Below, piece by piece: positions 23,080 to 33,451 of a stretch of 64,000 nucleotides of DNA. The notes beneath the pieces were generated by a model. It saw only the letters and a program-made list of their open reading frames with translations. It was not told the DNA's origin and did no database searches. The DNA is taken from NCBI GenBank assembly GCA_024114885.1, contig CP099419.1, forward strand, positions 4,774,001 to 4,838,000, given 5' to 3'. The number at the start of each line of letters is the position of its first letter. Position 1 is the stretch's first letter. The position numbers were made by a program, and so were the translations under genes. This DNA comes from Septoria linicola. Taxonomy: Eukaryota > Ascomycota > Dothideomycetes > Mycosphaerellales > Mycosphaerellaceae.

Positions 23080-23775
23080 AAAAAACAAGAGTCTAAAATT
23101 TTCTTAGCTATTAGAAGGTAAACGTTAAACTTTTCTTTATAATACTAGAGCTACATTAATTATACCTAATAAGCGAAGGCATATCGTGTCGTATAGTTCG
23201 ACTGTTTATAGCTAGGCGCGTCCGTCTCGCTTATTTAGGTAATTCGCTATATAACTATAGTAGTATAATATTACGTTAGCTTATACTATATACTAGGTCT
23301 AGGGCCTTAGACGTAATTAGTGTCCTTAGCTAAACGATTAGCGTCTAACGCTGTACTAGAGCTTATTCTAAGCGATCTATATACTAGGAGATACGAGATT
23401 ACCTAGACAGGTCTAGCCTATCTTATAGCCTCTACGCTATCCGAATAAGAGCGTTTTTATACTAAACCGGGGTCTAATCGAAGACTATTATAGGTATAGA
23501 GACCCTAAGTAAATCTCTAATATAGTAAGTCGTCTTACTATCTATCTAATAATTACTAAATAGATCCGTACTAAGAAGTACTAGAGGTTTATAACTTTTC
23601 TAGGTTAGAGCGATATCTATATTCTAGAGGCTTCTATATTATTATAGCTCTTTAAGTCGCCTCTTACGTAGGCTTCTTTTAGGCCTCTTGTCTATGTTTA
23701 TAGTACGTTAGTTCTCGCTTTAAGGCTACTATCTACCCTCTACGCTTCTAGTCCTAGTATAAGAGAGAAGAGATA
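23080..23775 (-). other. 5' leader of gypsy copy 1
   Basis: About 0.7 kb between primer binding site and the ORF1 palindrome, no coding frame seen. The equivalent place in copy 0 took the insertion of element A. Confidence 0.6.
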
Positions 23776-23793
23776 GCCCTACCTTCGGCTCTA
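23776..23793 (-). other. Primer binding site, gypsy copy 1
   Basis: Minus read TAGAGCCGAAGGTAGGGC, two bases from the LTR; complement of a tRNA 3' end with discriminator U. Conserved in all four copies (one change in copy 3). Confidence 0.6.
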
Positions 23794-23795
23794 TT

Positions 23796-24073
23796 AATAG
23801 ATAATAACTACCTTAATACTAACCCCCTAGGTAGGTATAAGAGTAGTCGCTATAGAACAAGACCTGTTCGGAGAGTAATAGTCTTGTAATACGTTAATTG
23901 ACTAGTAGTAACGAGCTTAAAATAGTAGTCCTAAGACTAAGAGCCTATACTAGGACCGTAGGATATTGAATTAATCAAGTAGAGTGAATATTACTATCTT
24001 AGAAACGAGCTACTACCTTACTTTTATACTAAAACTGCTAAGTACAGTATATAGGTAGGCCTTTACCTTACTA
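23796..24073 (-). repeat. 5' LTR of gypsy copy 1
   Basis: 278 bp, with TATAAAAG on minus as the likely core promoter. Followed by the target duplication ATACT at 24,074-24,078. Confidence 0.92.
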
Positions 24074-24078
24074 ATACT

Positions 24079-24870
24079 TTAAAACGTATGTTTTAATAGG
24101 TTAGAAGAAGCTAGATAAGTACTTCGCGCTTACTAATCGTTTACCTACTTATATAGCCTTAATAGTACTTTATCTATACTTTAAACTATACTAGTTTAAT
24201 ACTATATAGAAGGATCTCTACTTTAATCTAGAGGTAAAGAAATAATACTATAGTAACGCTAGGTTTAGCGTACGTAACAAGCGCTTATAGGCTTTATAAA
24301 TACTATTATAGAGCGAGTTATTTACTAAGCGTATATATAGAGTTATTAAGGCCTTATAGATCGAATACTACGAGCGATTTAGTACTATAAACGCGACTAT
24401 AGCGACCGAGCTCTCTTAATTAAATACTACTACGAACTACGATCCTACGTAATACGAGTAAGAACTATAGCTAAGTAAAGAGATTATATAAGACGAGTAT
24501 AATTACTATCTTATAGCGCTACTAGTACTACTAAAAATAGACGCTTTATAGTAGTAGAACGACTACTATAAAGTATACTCTATACTCTCTAGGCTAGTAT
24601 ATAATATACTAGCTTGTCTAGCGTCTTTAACTACTACTAAACGTAGCTTCTCTAAAGCTAGTTATACGTTAAATAAAGCTTATTAGTATACGCGTAGTAA
24701 CTTAGTAGAAGTAAATTAGTATCTAAAGTTATAGTTTAGCTATAATATAGTGCTAGACAATATAGTAGTAGATATAACGATAGTAGATAATAAGGTAATA
24801 AGCTAATTATTTACTTATAGGCTATAGAACGTCCGTGCTTTAGTACGTAGTGCTACTAATTAGACGATAG
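24079..24870 (+). pseudogene. hAT transposase fragment, C-terminal part
   Basis: Continuation of the fragment at 10,106-10,830 across gypsy copy 1. It reads LDKYFALTNRLPTYIALIVLY (KYY..T..S..Y.AA.VL in hAT) and the dimerisation region LACLASLTTTKRSFSKAS...RSNLVEVNQYLKLQ (typical TxxVERxFS...R..L). RIP stops only. It borders the unmutated island. Confidence 0.78.
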
Positions 24871-24890
24871 CCGCAATGTCCACTATAATC

Positions 24891-25491
24891 CAATTAAACG
24901 AAGATTATATACTAATCAGACAAACACTACTCTTGATTAGTGTCTGTCTGTCTATAAGCCAGCCTAGTGGCGCATCGTGATCAACTACAAGCAGTGCAAG
25001 TAGCGGAGATAGCGGGCAGCGGAGACTTGGCGACAACGACCAGGATGTAGTCATGCGATCCTCGATCCTGGGTTGGCGCTCCTTTAGTTGACTCCTACCC
25101 ATGATGCCTCAGCAGCTCGCATGCTGAAGAGGCTCGCGTATGCACTTCAAAATGGTCAGACCATCATTCCTGCCACATGCTTGGTGACGAGCTCAACTGC
25201 GGACGATGGTTCGTCCGAGACGGTGCATCCGAGGCACATCCACATCTAAGTTAGCGTCCGGACCACAGACAACAGATATGCAAGTCATAGGCCATCCTCA
25301 TCTGGACAGGATTGCGAGATCTTATAATAAGGCAAGGGCGCATCTCAGCTTCATCTCCAGCCATTCCTGTATCACCCACAGTGACTCCCACTTCTCCACG
25401 CAGCAGTCTTTGCGAGCAGTTCGCAGGCTCATCGACAATCAGCAGTCATCAGCAGAGCTCGGTTACGCTGACCAGGGCTCAGACAGCAGAC
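24891..25491 (+). promoter_or_regulatory. Upstream region of the dehydrogenase gene
   Basis: About 0.6 kb of unmutated sequence between hAT remnant and start codon; presumably promoter and 5' UTR. I see no distinct TATA box or known site. Short frames here look like chance. Confidence 0.4.
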
Positions 25492-26504
25492 ATGGCTGTC
25501 CAGACCGATTTCAAAGCTGATAGAGATATCCCAGACCTGAACGGCAAAGTCATTCTGGTCACTGGAGGTAGGCATGGCGCTATATTTCGAGTTCGCAGCA
25601 GGCTGACTGTGTTTCAGGCAATGCTGGTATTGGCGCCAGTATCGTGAAAGCTTTGGCTGCTCACAGCCCATCCAAGCTGTACATCTGCGCCAGAACCCCA
25701 AGCAAAGCTCAAACGCTCATTGACACAATCCGAGGGCAACACCCGAAGGCAAATGTTGAGGCTCTTGAACTCGACCTGAACTCGTTTGAGAGCATCAAAT
25801 CCTGTGCAGCTCGCTTCAATGAGCAAGCCGATCGGTTAGATCAGCTTTACCTCAATGCTGGCATCTCAGGCACATCACCTGGATTCACCAAAGAAGGCTA
25901 CGAGAACACCTTTGGTGTGAATCATGTCGGCCACACGTACTTCTGCCAGCTCATCATGCCGAAGCTTCTGCAGACACAAAAGCAGCCAGGCTCTGACGTG
26001 CGAATTGTCGTCACCTCCTCTATCGGAGGACACAGGCTTGTGCCAAAGACTGGACTTGTCGACGACCTTGACACGATGAAGACTTTGGAGTCATCCGGCA
26101 TGAGCAGCATCGTCCGATATGGTCACTCCAAGCTGGCAAATATGCTGTTCGCCCACAAGATGGCTCAATTGTATCCAGAGATCACATCGACATCCTTCCA
26201 TCCTGGTACAGTCAAGTCTGAGATCTGGGACAAGGCCGATGGCATGAAGTGGCTCACCTGGGCTGTTGCACCAATCGTCTGGCTCACGGGCGTGGACTGC
26301 GACAAGGGCGCTGAACCTGGCCTTTGGCTAGGCACTGCGAAGAAAGAGAGCATCGAGAATGGCAGATACTATGAGCAGGGCTTGTTTGGAAAGCCGAAGG
26401 ACAGAAACCCGCATGCTGTTGACCAGAGGCAGGCTGATCGGCTGTGGGAGTGGACGAACAAAGAGATCGCAGCGCATGGAGCTCCAGGCTGGCCGCAGGC
26501 ATAG
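25492..26504 (+). CDS. Short-chain dehydrogenase/reductase, two exons, intact
   Basis: Exon 1 25,492-25,567, a 50-bp intron (25,568-25,617; GTAGGC donor, GTTTCAG acceptor), exon 2 25,618-26,504; 963 bp, 320 residues. The Rossmann dinucleotide motif TGGNAGIG (residues 24-31) is only complete after splicing, which confirms the intron. NAG is at 105-107, catalytic Ser at about 159, YGHSK (Tyr193, Lys197), and HPG-TVKSEIW follows. No signal peptide. Length and motif set fit the classical NAD(P)H-dependent family close to retinol dehydrogenase/WW-domain oxidoreductase-type fungal proteins; the substrate cannot be told. The only intact gene in the window. Single gene, no cluster partners visible. 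Confidence 0.93.
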
Positions 26505-26593
26505 AGCTTAGAAAGATCGACAGAATCAAATTGGCAAGTAGTCAAGTAGCGTACAGACCATGATCTCCATACATGTTTGCCTTGTTGGGTGTC

Positions 26594-26850
26594 CTAGAGG
26601 TTCTGGTCGAAAATGTCAACGGTCTTGGCAAAGGTGTGCACCTGCTTCACCTTGTCTTCCGCACGTCTTGCTCAATGGTCCACTGTAGCTGGAGGCTCGC
26701 AGCCTGTCGCATCGAACGCGACTGACTACAGATCGAGCGTTCTGGTCTCGGCTCTCTCAGAACCTGAATCGACATATGAAGGCACCAGATCGTGACACTG
26801 CTTCGCATGGCCACGTAGACATGTCTAGAGCTTGGGCTGTCTCGGGCCAC
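26594..26850 (-). pseudogene. Possible 3' fragment of a gene, unrecognised
   Basis: Minus frame ending at TAG (26,594-26,596) reads KVKQVHTFAKTVDIFDQNL, but an in-frame TGA and TAG lie upstream, so it would be a broken gene or need an intron. No family recognised. It could be non-coding 3' flank of the dehydrogenase gene. Confidence 0.2.
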
Positions 26851-26925
26851 TATAATCTTTTAATATAAAACTCGGCAGCCTTTCGATAAGCGCCACGACG
26901 TCAATTTACAGCTAATGCTATTATA

Positions 26926-28194
26926 GACCCTATACTACGTAAGTTAGTCTATTAGAGGTTATAGAGATATTCTTCTTAAAGAGAGTTCTAGATTAAGTTT
27001 AATAGAAATAGTATAGGCGAGGTAGGTCGACCTATATTCTTATACGATATAGACTAATAGTAGATAGCTAAGAGCTATTAGCGAGATAGGTATAGGCTTA
27101 CTTTATAAAGTTACTTAATAAAAGTAGAGAGCGTATTAGATACTATATAATATTAAGAAGAGTATAGCCTAGTAAAGAAGAATAGAGGATTAATCTTAAA
27201 CTATCTTACGTATATAGTATAGTAGTAATATACTAGGAACTAAATACAAAGTTAATTAAGTTAGTTATCTAAGAAGAGAAGAAAGAGAAATAAGATATAT
27301 CTCTTACTAAGCCTCTAGTAGATACCTTAGATATCTAGAACTATACCTAAATATCTATATCTAGACTTAGAGTTTAGGATATACTCTTAATACTTCTACT
27401 TATACTATATAGTTAGATCTTTCTATAGGTTATCTATAGTACTTAAGTACTAGCTCTAATCTTAATTAGTTATTAATATTAAGAATATATCCTAGATAGT
27501 TAGTCTAGATATAGATATTTAAGTATAGTTCTAGATACCTAAGGTATCTACCTAAGGCTTAGTAAGAGGTATATCTTACTTCTCTTTCTTCTCTTCTTAG
27601 ATAACTAACTTAATTAACTTTATATTTAGTTCCTAGTATATTACTACTATACTATATATATAAGTTAGTTTAAGATTAATCCTCTATTCTTCTTTATTAC
27701 GCTATACTCTCCTTAATATTATATAGTATATAATACGCTCTCTACTTTTAATAGGTTATAAGCCTAGGTTTATATACTAAATAGAAGTAACCTATATTAG
27801 TATAGGTTACTTATATCCCTTATAGTTTATAGAAAACATTTAGGGCCTAGAAGTTTCTCTAACTATATTACTAACGAAGCTAGTTTATACCTAGTAGTAT
27901 ATAAGTTAGTAAAGATCTCTATAAGATAGTAGTATATTTCTACTTTATTAATACCTACCTAGTTCTCTACTATTATACCTAGTATTACTAGAGTTAGAAG
28001 AGGCTACTTAGCCTTCCTACTACCTAGTAATAGAAACTCTACTAAGAGAGAAAGATCTAAGTCTTAGTAATTTCCTAAATATAAGAAATCTCTATTCCTT
28101 AGAGCTAGTCTCTCTACTATAAGAAATTACTCTTCTCTAGAATCCTTAGCTAGTCTAAAGTATTCTACTAATTATTTATTCTATTTATCTATTT
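26926..28194. other. CpG-poor RIP-mutated region with a foldback
   Basis: AT-rich stretch between the island and the copia remnant. Apart from the inverted repeat at 27,120-27,749 I see no recognisable gene; the part after 27,750 could hold the copia 5' LTR and leader, whose ends I cannot define. Confidence 0.5.
27120..27749. repeat. Foldback: 273-bp inverted arms with 84-bp loop
   Basis: Arms 27,120-27,392 and 27,477-27,749 are inverted copies of each other with high identity by eye (for example AGAGGATTAATCTTAAACTA in both). Transcription would give a long hairpin. It could be a foldback/MITE-like element or an inverted duplication of part of a longer repeat. Confidence 0.8.
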
Positions 28195-28442
28195 CTATAA
28201 TAGACTAAGAGGATAAGAAGAGCTAAAGGATTCTAATCCTAGATAGAACTAACTAGAAGAAATAGTTTAAGCTATAGATAGATAAGCTAGAAAGAAAGGA
28301 CTAGTTCTAGGTAATTAGCTAACTAATTATTAGAGAGAACCTATATATAGTTTAGTAGAATACTAGTCTCTAGATATATATTACTTAGAATTAATACTTC
28401 TTAAAAGATAATATAGTATATAGGTTTAGTATTAGATATAGT
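28195..28442 (+). pseudogene. Ty1/copia gag, N-terminal part
   Basis: Plus frame with RIP-type stops reads RILILDRTNQKKQFKLQIDK (similar to the LDGTNWxxWxxxMxxxL start of copia gag). It is interrupted by gypsy copy 2 and continues at 41,683. Confidence 0.6.
28438..28442. repeat. Target site duplication of gypsy copy 2, left
   Basis: ATAGT, repeated at 41,678-41,682. Confidence 0.85.
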
Positions 28443-28721
28443 AATAGATAACAACTACTTTAATACTAACCCCCCTAGGCAGGTATAAGAGCGGTCGCTA
28501 TAGAACAAGACCTGTTCGGAGAGTAATAGTCTTGTAATACGTTAATTGACTAGTAGTAACGAGCTTAAAACAGTAGTCCTAAGACTAAGAGCCTATACTA
28601 GGACCGTAGGACATTAAATTAATTAAGTAGAGTAAACATTACTATCTTAGAAACGAGCTACTACCTTGCTTTTATACTAAAACTGCTAAGCACGGTATGT
28701 AGGTAGGCCTTTACCTTACTA
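28443..28721 (-). repeat. 3' LTR of gypsy copy 2
   Basis: 279 bp, near-identical to 41,399-41,677; less RIP-altered than copy 1 in places (ACAACTACTT, CACGGTATG kept). Confidence 0.92.
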
Positions 28722-28737
28722 ATCCTCCCTTCCTTAG
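28722..28737 (-). other. Polypurine tract, gypsy copy 2
   Basis: Minus read CTAAGGAAGGGAGGAT directly upstream of the 3' LTR. Confidence 0.75.
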
Positions 28738-28783
28738 TATCTAACTAGACACCTAACTACCTATGGACCTTACTTAGAATTAC

Positions 28784-31700
28784 TTAAAACCAGCCAGTTT
28801 TTCTATTAAAGTCTATTAAACTTTCAATTAGAGGCCTATTAAATAGTTACCTTTTCTAACGATAACTATTAAAAACACCTTCTTAAATCCGATTATTATT
28901 CGCTAGCCGCTATTCTTCTACTATATCCTTAGGGATCTCCTTAGGAACGGCCTCTCTCTTCTTCGACGCTAATACTTCTAAGTTACTATCTACGCTTATA
29001 AAGCTAGCTTCGCTAAATATATACTCCTTAATATCTATAGCCGTAGCGTAGGCGGTATCGAATTAAGCTTCAGCCGTAGTCTACTATTTAGCTATATAGA
29101 CCTTGAACTCCTCCTTACTTATACTAAAGAGCTTCTTTATTTCTATACTTACTACCTAATCCGCCTATAGAACTCGGCTTACTAAGGTATCGGAAATCGG
29201 GCCTAGGCCGGTTAGTAGTACCTCTATAGCGAAAGATTTTGTCGCTCGTATAGGGTATATAGTACTAGAAGCTATAAAGGGTATCCGCTCGCGATAGAGA
29301 TATACGTTATAGATCGTAGGAACGTTAACGTAATTACTATTAGGTAGCTTATCTAACGTACGACTATTAGGGTAGGCTAGAAACACTATCGGAATCACGC
29401 GATACTCTTCGCCTATACGAGTATACCGCTAAGGGATATAGAGGTGCGAAATAACTAGCGAGCCTATATTAGTATAAGGGTTCTTCTAGCTAAGCTTAAG
29501 ATTAGCTTTTATTTCGTTAGTAATTACTAGAGGTATAGTCTCGACGAAGCCTATACTATAGCTTTACTTATTAGCGATAATACGCCTTACTAGCTACTTT
29601 ACCTCCTTAGGGTTAAAGAGCCTATTACTAATCGTGTCCGAGGTTAGTAAAAGTCGTCCTCTATCGCTAGTATCGTCTAGAGAGATCGTAAATTGAACCT
29701 AATCAAGCCCCTTCTCCTTAAGTAGTATATTCTCGTTTAAGGCGATATACTAGAAGCCGTTAGGGTAGTTAGAACTAGCCTTATCGTCGAAGATATAAAA
29801 GGTAGCGGATAAGTAGGCTACGTACTTAATAGTCGTATACGGAGTAGTAACTAGCTAGTATAGCTATAGTAAAGGACATTAGCGAAGAAGCTATTAGGAT
29901 AGCGAGTACTATATACCGCGAGACTAACTATACTAACTAATAGCCGTGTTATACTATCGATACACTATAAACTTATACCGTATAGCTTCGAGTAAAGAGT
30001 CTAGGATCTAAAATAGGCCTCTAGTAGAAGGAGAACAAAAAAGGAAGCCGTAATCGGTCTAGGTACCCTTATTACTATCGTAGTCTAAGAGCTCCTAAAC
30101 CCTCTAATAGATATTAGAAGTAACCTTCAAGTCTACCTCGGTCGTAGAGAACTAAAAGGGTCCGAGGTAGCTTCTACCTATCTTATATATTAGAGCGTTA
30201 ATGTCGTCCTCTAGCTCCTAAGCATTAGTACCTTTCTTACTACGATAAGAGCGTCCTACTAGCTTAGGGAAGAAAGTATTCGCTTCTAGCTTAAACTACG
30301 TCCGGTTTTAAGTATTCTAGGCGATAAGGGCTTAGAGATCGGCTATACTACCTATCTAAACAATACGCTAGTAGAGAGTATATATTACGTTAGCCGTCTT
30401 CGGTAGCTTCAAGCCTATAGTATTACCTATCTTAGTTATATATTCTTTATAAAGAGGCTAGCTAAGGTATAGAAGAATATTAATTAAAGCGTAGCTCTTA
30501 GCTACTTTCTTCTTCTCCTAGACATTATCGACTTCTTTAAGAGCTCCGCTAACGATTATATAGTAGTAGACTTCGGAGGTAATACTATCCTTTATATAAG
30601 CCTAGTAACGTAGATTAGGCTCTAAGTCGCTCTCTAGCTTAATTCCGCTACTATCTTCTAGTACGATTAGCGATAGGCGTTACGGACCTAGTAGCGGCTC
30701 CGTCGTAGGTAACACTTAGTCTTATATAGGATCGGTATCGCCTAAAGCGCTTAGTATAGGAGAAGTCTCGATCGAGGCAATAATAGTTTCTCTAGTACGA
30801 ATTCTAGTAAGCCTTCTACTCTTATAAAGGACGAGCGTAGGCTTCTTCGTAGAGCTTAGCGTTAACTTTTCTAACTAAGCTTTCAGCCTCTATATAGTAC
30901 TAGGCGATACGGAATCTCTAAGGCGAGGCTCTAGAGTCGTAAGTAAATTGCCTTCTCCTTCTCCTCCTCTTTCTTAACTAGAGTTTCGAGTAGGACTAGA
31001 TAAGGATAGGCCCTTAGGCGTAGAGGAGGAGAGTCGTCTATTAGATCTTAGATTTCCGGAAGGAGGTAATAGTCTATAGGATATTAAGGGCTATTTCTCT
31101 ACTACTAGGAACACGTAAGTCGGTTCTTCGAAGGCCTCTCCTTTAGTAAGCTTGACCGTGAATCCGTACTAATCAAGTCTATAGCTCGCCTCTAGGCGTG
31201 CCTCTCTTATCTTATAGCTAAACACGTCGACCTACGAGAGCTCTACCTTAAACTTATTCTAGTAGCGTCTCCTATCTAAGTTCGTATTAATAAAGCCTAA
31301 GCCTTACGAGCTAGGAGTCTTCTTACTTCTCTATAGCTGAAAATGCTAGCTACGAGAGAATATGTTCGCTACCTACTAATAGAAACGATCTTACTTTTAC
31401 TACGCCGAGAAAACCTAGTCTTTAGGCTCGCTTTCTTCGAAGACGCCTTTATACTTATTTAACTATTAACGAAGGTTCCTAAGTATCTCTTTATTATATA
31501 AGACTTAGTTAAGGAAAGGGAAGTTCTACTTATACCTAAACTCTATACGTAGCTACTACTAGATCAAGTTTCTCTCCTTTACTAAGTCTCGGCCTTCTTA
31601 GCGTATCTTCTTTATATTATCGCACTTTACGCTCTACGCGTCAAGGTGCTTCGGCAAGATCTTAGCTAAGAGGCGTTTAAAGAAGTTAAATATACTAATC

Positions 31701-32188
31701 TTTATTCCGTCGTTCGCTTCCTCGACTTACTTAAGTACTAAGTCGATACTCTCCTCCTATTCTTATAGCGTTTCTAGCGATAGAATAGCTTCGGTAGCGT
31801 TATCAAGGTTTGTTATACTAGTAAGAGGTCCGCTTAAGGCCTAGAAACTAACGAGAGAGCCTTCGCGATTAGTACGAGCGAGCGCTATGCCTTATATAGA
31901 ACTTGAAGAAGCTATTTTTCGTCTTTTCTTTAAGGAATCTTGTCTAGGTAGTTCTTATATCGGACTTCGAATAGGCGAGGTAGAAGGCGAAAGCGCCGGT
32001 CTTAATAAGCGCTTAAGCGTTAAAGAACGCCGGAAAGGGGAAGTCTTATTCTTTATATACGAGGGAGAAAGAGAATGTCTTTAAATAGTCGTATTAGTAG
32101 CTTAGGGCGATATAAAGCGCGTGACTAGTAATAAGTAACTTGAATAGCGAGGAGGGTCGAGCGCGTAACCGGTTATAGAGTTTTCTAT
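28784..32188 (-). pseudogene. Gypsy ORF3, unrecognised large protein, copy 2
   Basis: 3,405 bp, 1,135 codons with stop; start and stop correspond to copy 1. This copy is slightly better preserved. N-terminal tail rich in Ser/Pro/Lys/Arg, then segments such as LTSITNLDNATEAILSLETL and IFNFFKRLLAKILPKHLDA, a Gly/Glu/Ser linker near 30,960, and the C-terminal block around 29,400-29,170. A long antisense frame (31,887-32,084) overlaps the Ser/Pro-rich part. The position matches env of retroviruses, but no membrane features were seen; a DNA-binding or accessory role is equally open. Confidence 0.75.
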
Positions 32189-32420
32189 TATATTAGTTGC
32201 CGCTCACGTGTATAAACAGCTATATAGCGTTACTAGGTAGTAACGAAAGATAAGAATCGAACTTAATAGAAGTAAGGCTCTATAGTAACTAATTAATAGT
32301 TAATAAGGAAGAAGAGATCGTTTAGAGCGTGAAAGTAGTCTAATTATATACCTTATCGTAGTAGCGTAACTACTATTAGGATTAGGGGTCTATACGCGAG
32401 GCTTAGTTACGTAAGGTTTT

Positions 32421-32443
32421 AGTTATCGTTTAAAAAGATAACT
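32421..32443. promoter_or_regulatory. 23-bp near-palindrome upstream of ORF3, copy 2
   Basis: Identical to 14,802-14,824; 233 bases upstream of the ORF3 start. Confidence 0.6.
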
Positions 32444-33451
32444 AAAAGTTCACTTTACCTTAACGCTTCCGTAGCCGTCGTATACTACTAACGCTACTAC
32501 TAACTACTATAGTATATACCTTACTATCGCCGACAAGGACTAAGACTTAGATACTATTATTATTACTCTTACTAACGTAAAAGAGCCTTATTTTTCGTAT
32601 ACCTAGTCGACTTACTAGATCGCGCTTTCTATATCGTAAGAGACTACTAGCGCTATAATTAATAGCTAGAAAGGAGCTATTAGAGCCGCCGTCGCTAAAG
32701 ATTCAAGCTCCTTCGCCTCTAGGTAGGCTAAAAAACCTTAAACTTCAAGCCTTCTCTACTAGAAACTAACATTTTTTAGTAATTCCTTTAGTCAGGCGAA
32801 AATTAGTAGTAGAAAGGCTCTTAGGACAGAAAATTATTATCTTATTCGCTAATTAGTAATAGAAAAGGGCTCTAGGAAGACAGATCGTAGTACTAATCTT
32901 AGAAATCGCTAGTAGAAAAGAGCTTTAGGAGTATAGATCTAGCTTAGATTTTAAGACCTAGTAGTAGAAAGTAGCTTAGGACAGCTAACTTTTATAGCGA
33001 TAGTAGGCTCGAGACTTAGAAAAAGGAGTAGGATAGTAGGTTAGCTAGTAGACACAAAGTCTATATTTAAAAGTTAAGCTTAGAGGAGTAACTAGCTATA
33101 TAGATACTTATCTTAGCTATAGAAAACAGCGTCGGGATAGCTAGGATTAGCTAGATTCTTACTAATCTAGTAAAAGAGGAGCTTAGGAAGCTTAGATTAG
33201 AGCTCGATAGTAGCTCTAGGAACAAAAGAAGTGCTTAGGATAGCTAAGATTTAGCTAGATTTATACTAGTCTAGTAAATTACAAGCTTAGGAAGCTCTAA
33301 TTAGAGCTTAATAGTAGCTTTAGGATTAAAAGAAGCGCTCGGGAAGGTTAGATTAGAGCTCTAGGAATAAAAGAAGCGCTTAGGATAGTATAGACTTAGG
33401 AAGATTAGCTCTTTTATAGTAGAGGCTAGGCTTTAGTAGCTAGATCTTAGC
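32444..33451. repeat. pol-ORF3 spacer with imperfect repeats, copy 2
   Basis: Same repeat units as copy 1 (near 33,190, 33,292, 33,345), the last one shortened. No convincing gene. Confidence 0.6.

Larger units (their letters stand above)
10831..24073 (-). mobile_element. Complete Ty3/gypsy LTR element, copy 1 (13.24 kb)
   Basis: 278-bp LTRs, 5-bp target duplication, primer binding site inside the right LTR and a purine tract inside the left LTR place the element on minus. Gene order 5' to 3': leader, ORF1 gag (23,019-20,122), ORF2 pol (19,912-15,848, RT-RNase H-integrase, hence Ty3/gypsy), repeat-bearing spacer, ORF3 (14,569-11,171). A 23-bp near-palindrome precedes each ORF. At 13 kb with a 3.4 kb third ORF it is unusually large. 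It is inserted in a hAT transposase gene and heavily RIP-mutated. Confidence 0.92.
1..24879. other. RIP-mutated repeat block, left
   Basis: Seen: TpA is very frequent, CpA and TpG are scarce, and no long open frame survives, yet coding frames can be followed if TAA/TAG are read as former CAA/CAG/TGG. This is the known signature of repeat-induced point mutation (C to T in CpA context) in Pezizomycotina. The block holds gypsy copies 0 and 1, hAT element A and a second hAT remnant. No dinucleotide index was computed. Confidence 0.93.
24880..26925. other. Unmutated single-copy island
   Basis: Base composition changes sharply to balanced, CpA/TpG-rich sequence with a real gene. An 11-bp direct repeat CCACTATAATC occurs at 24,880-24,890 and 26,847-26,857, close to both island edges. 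RIP acts on duplicated DNA, so this segment was probably never duplicated, and RIP did not leak far into it. Confidence 0.85.

Noticed and set aside
24905..25102. Minus-strand frame at the island edge
   Set aside because: Low-complexity translation without recognisable features, upstream of the dehydrogenase gene; looks like chance.
25206..25520. Plus-strand frames overlapping the dehydrogenase start
   Set aside because: They overlap exon 1 in other frames and lack family features, while the spliced gene has all SDR motifs.
31887..32084. Plus-strand open frame of 65 codons with an ATG
   Set aside because: Antisense to the Ser/Pro/Arg-rich part of gypsy ORF3, whose minus frame is continuous and length-conserved; in copy 1 the antisense frame has lost its ATG and gained a stop.
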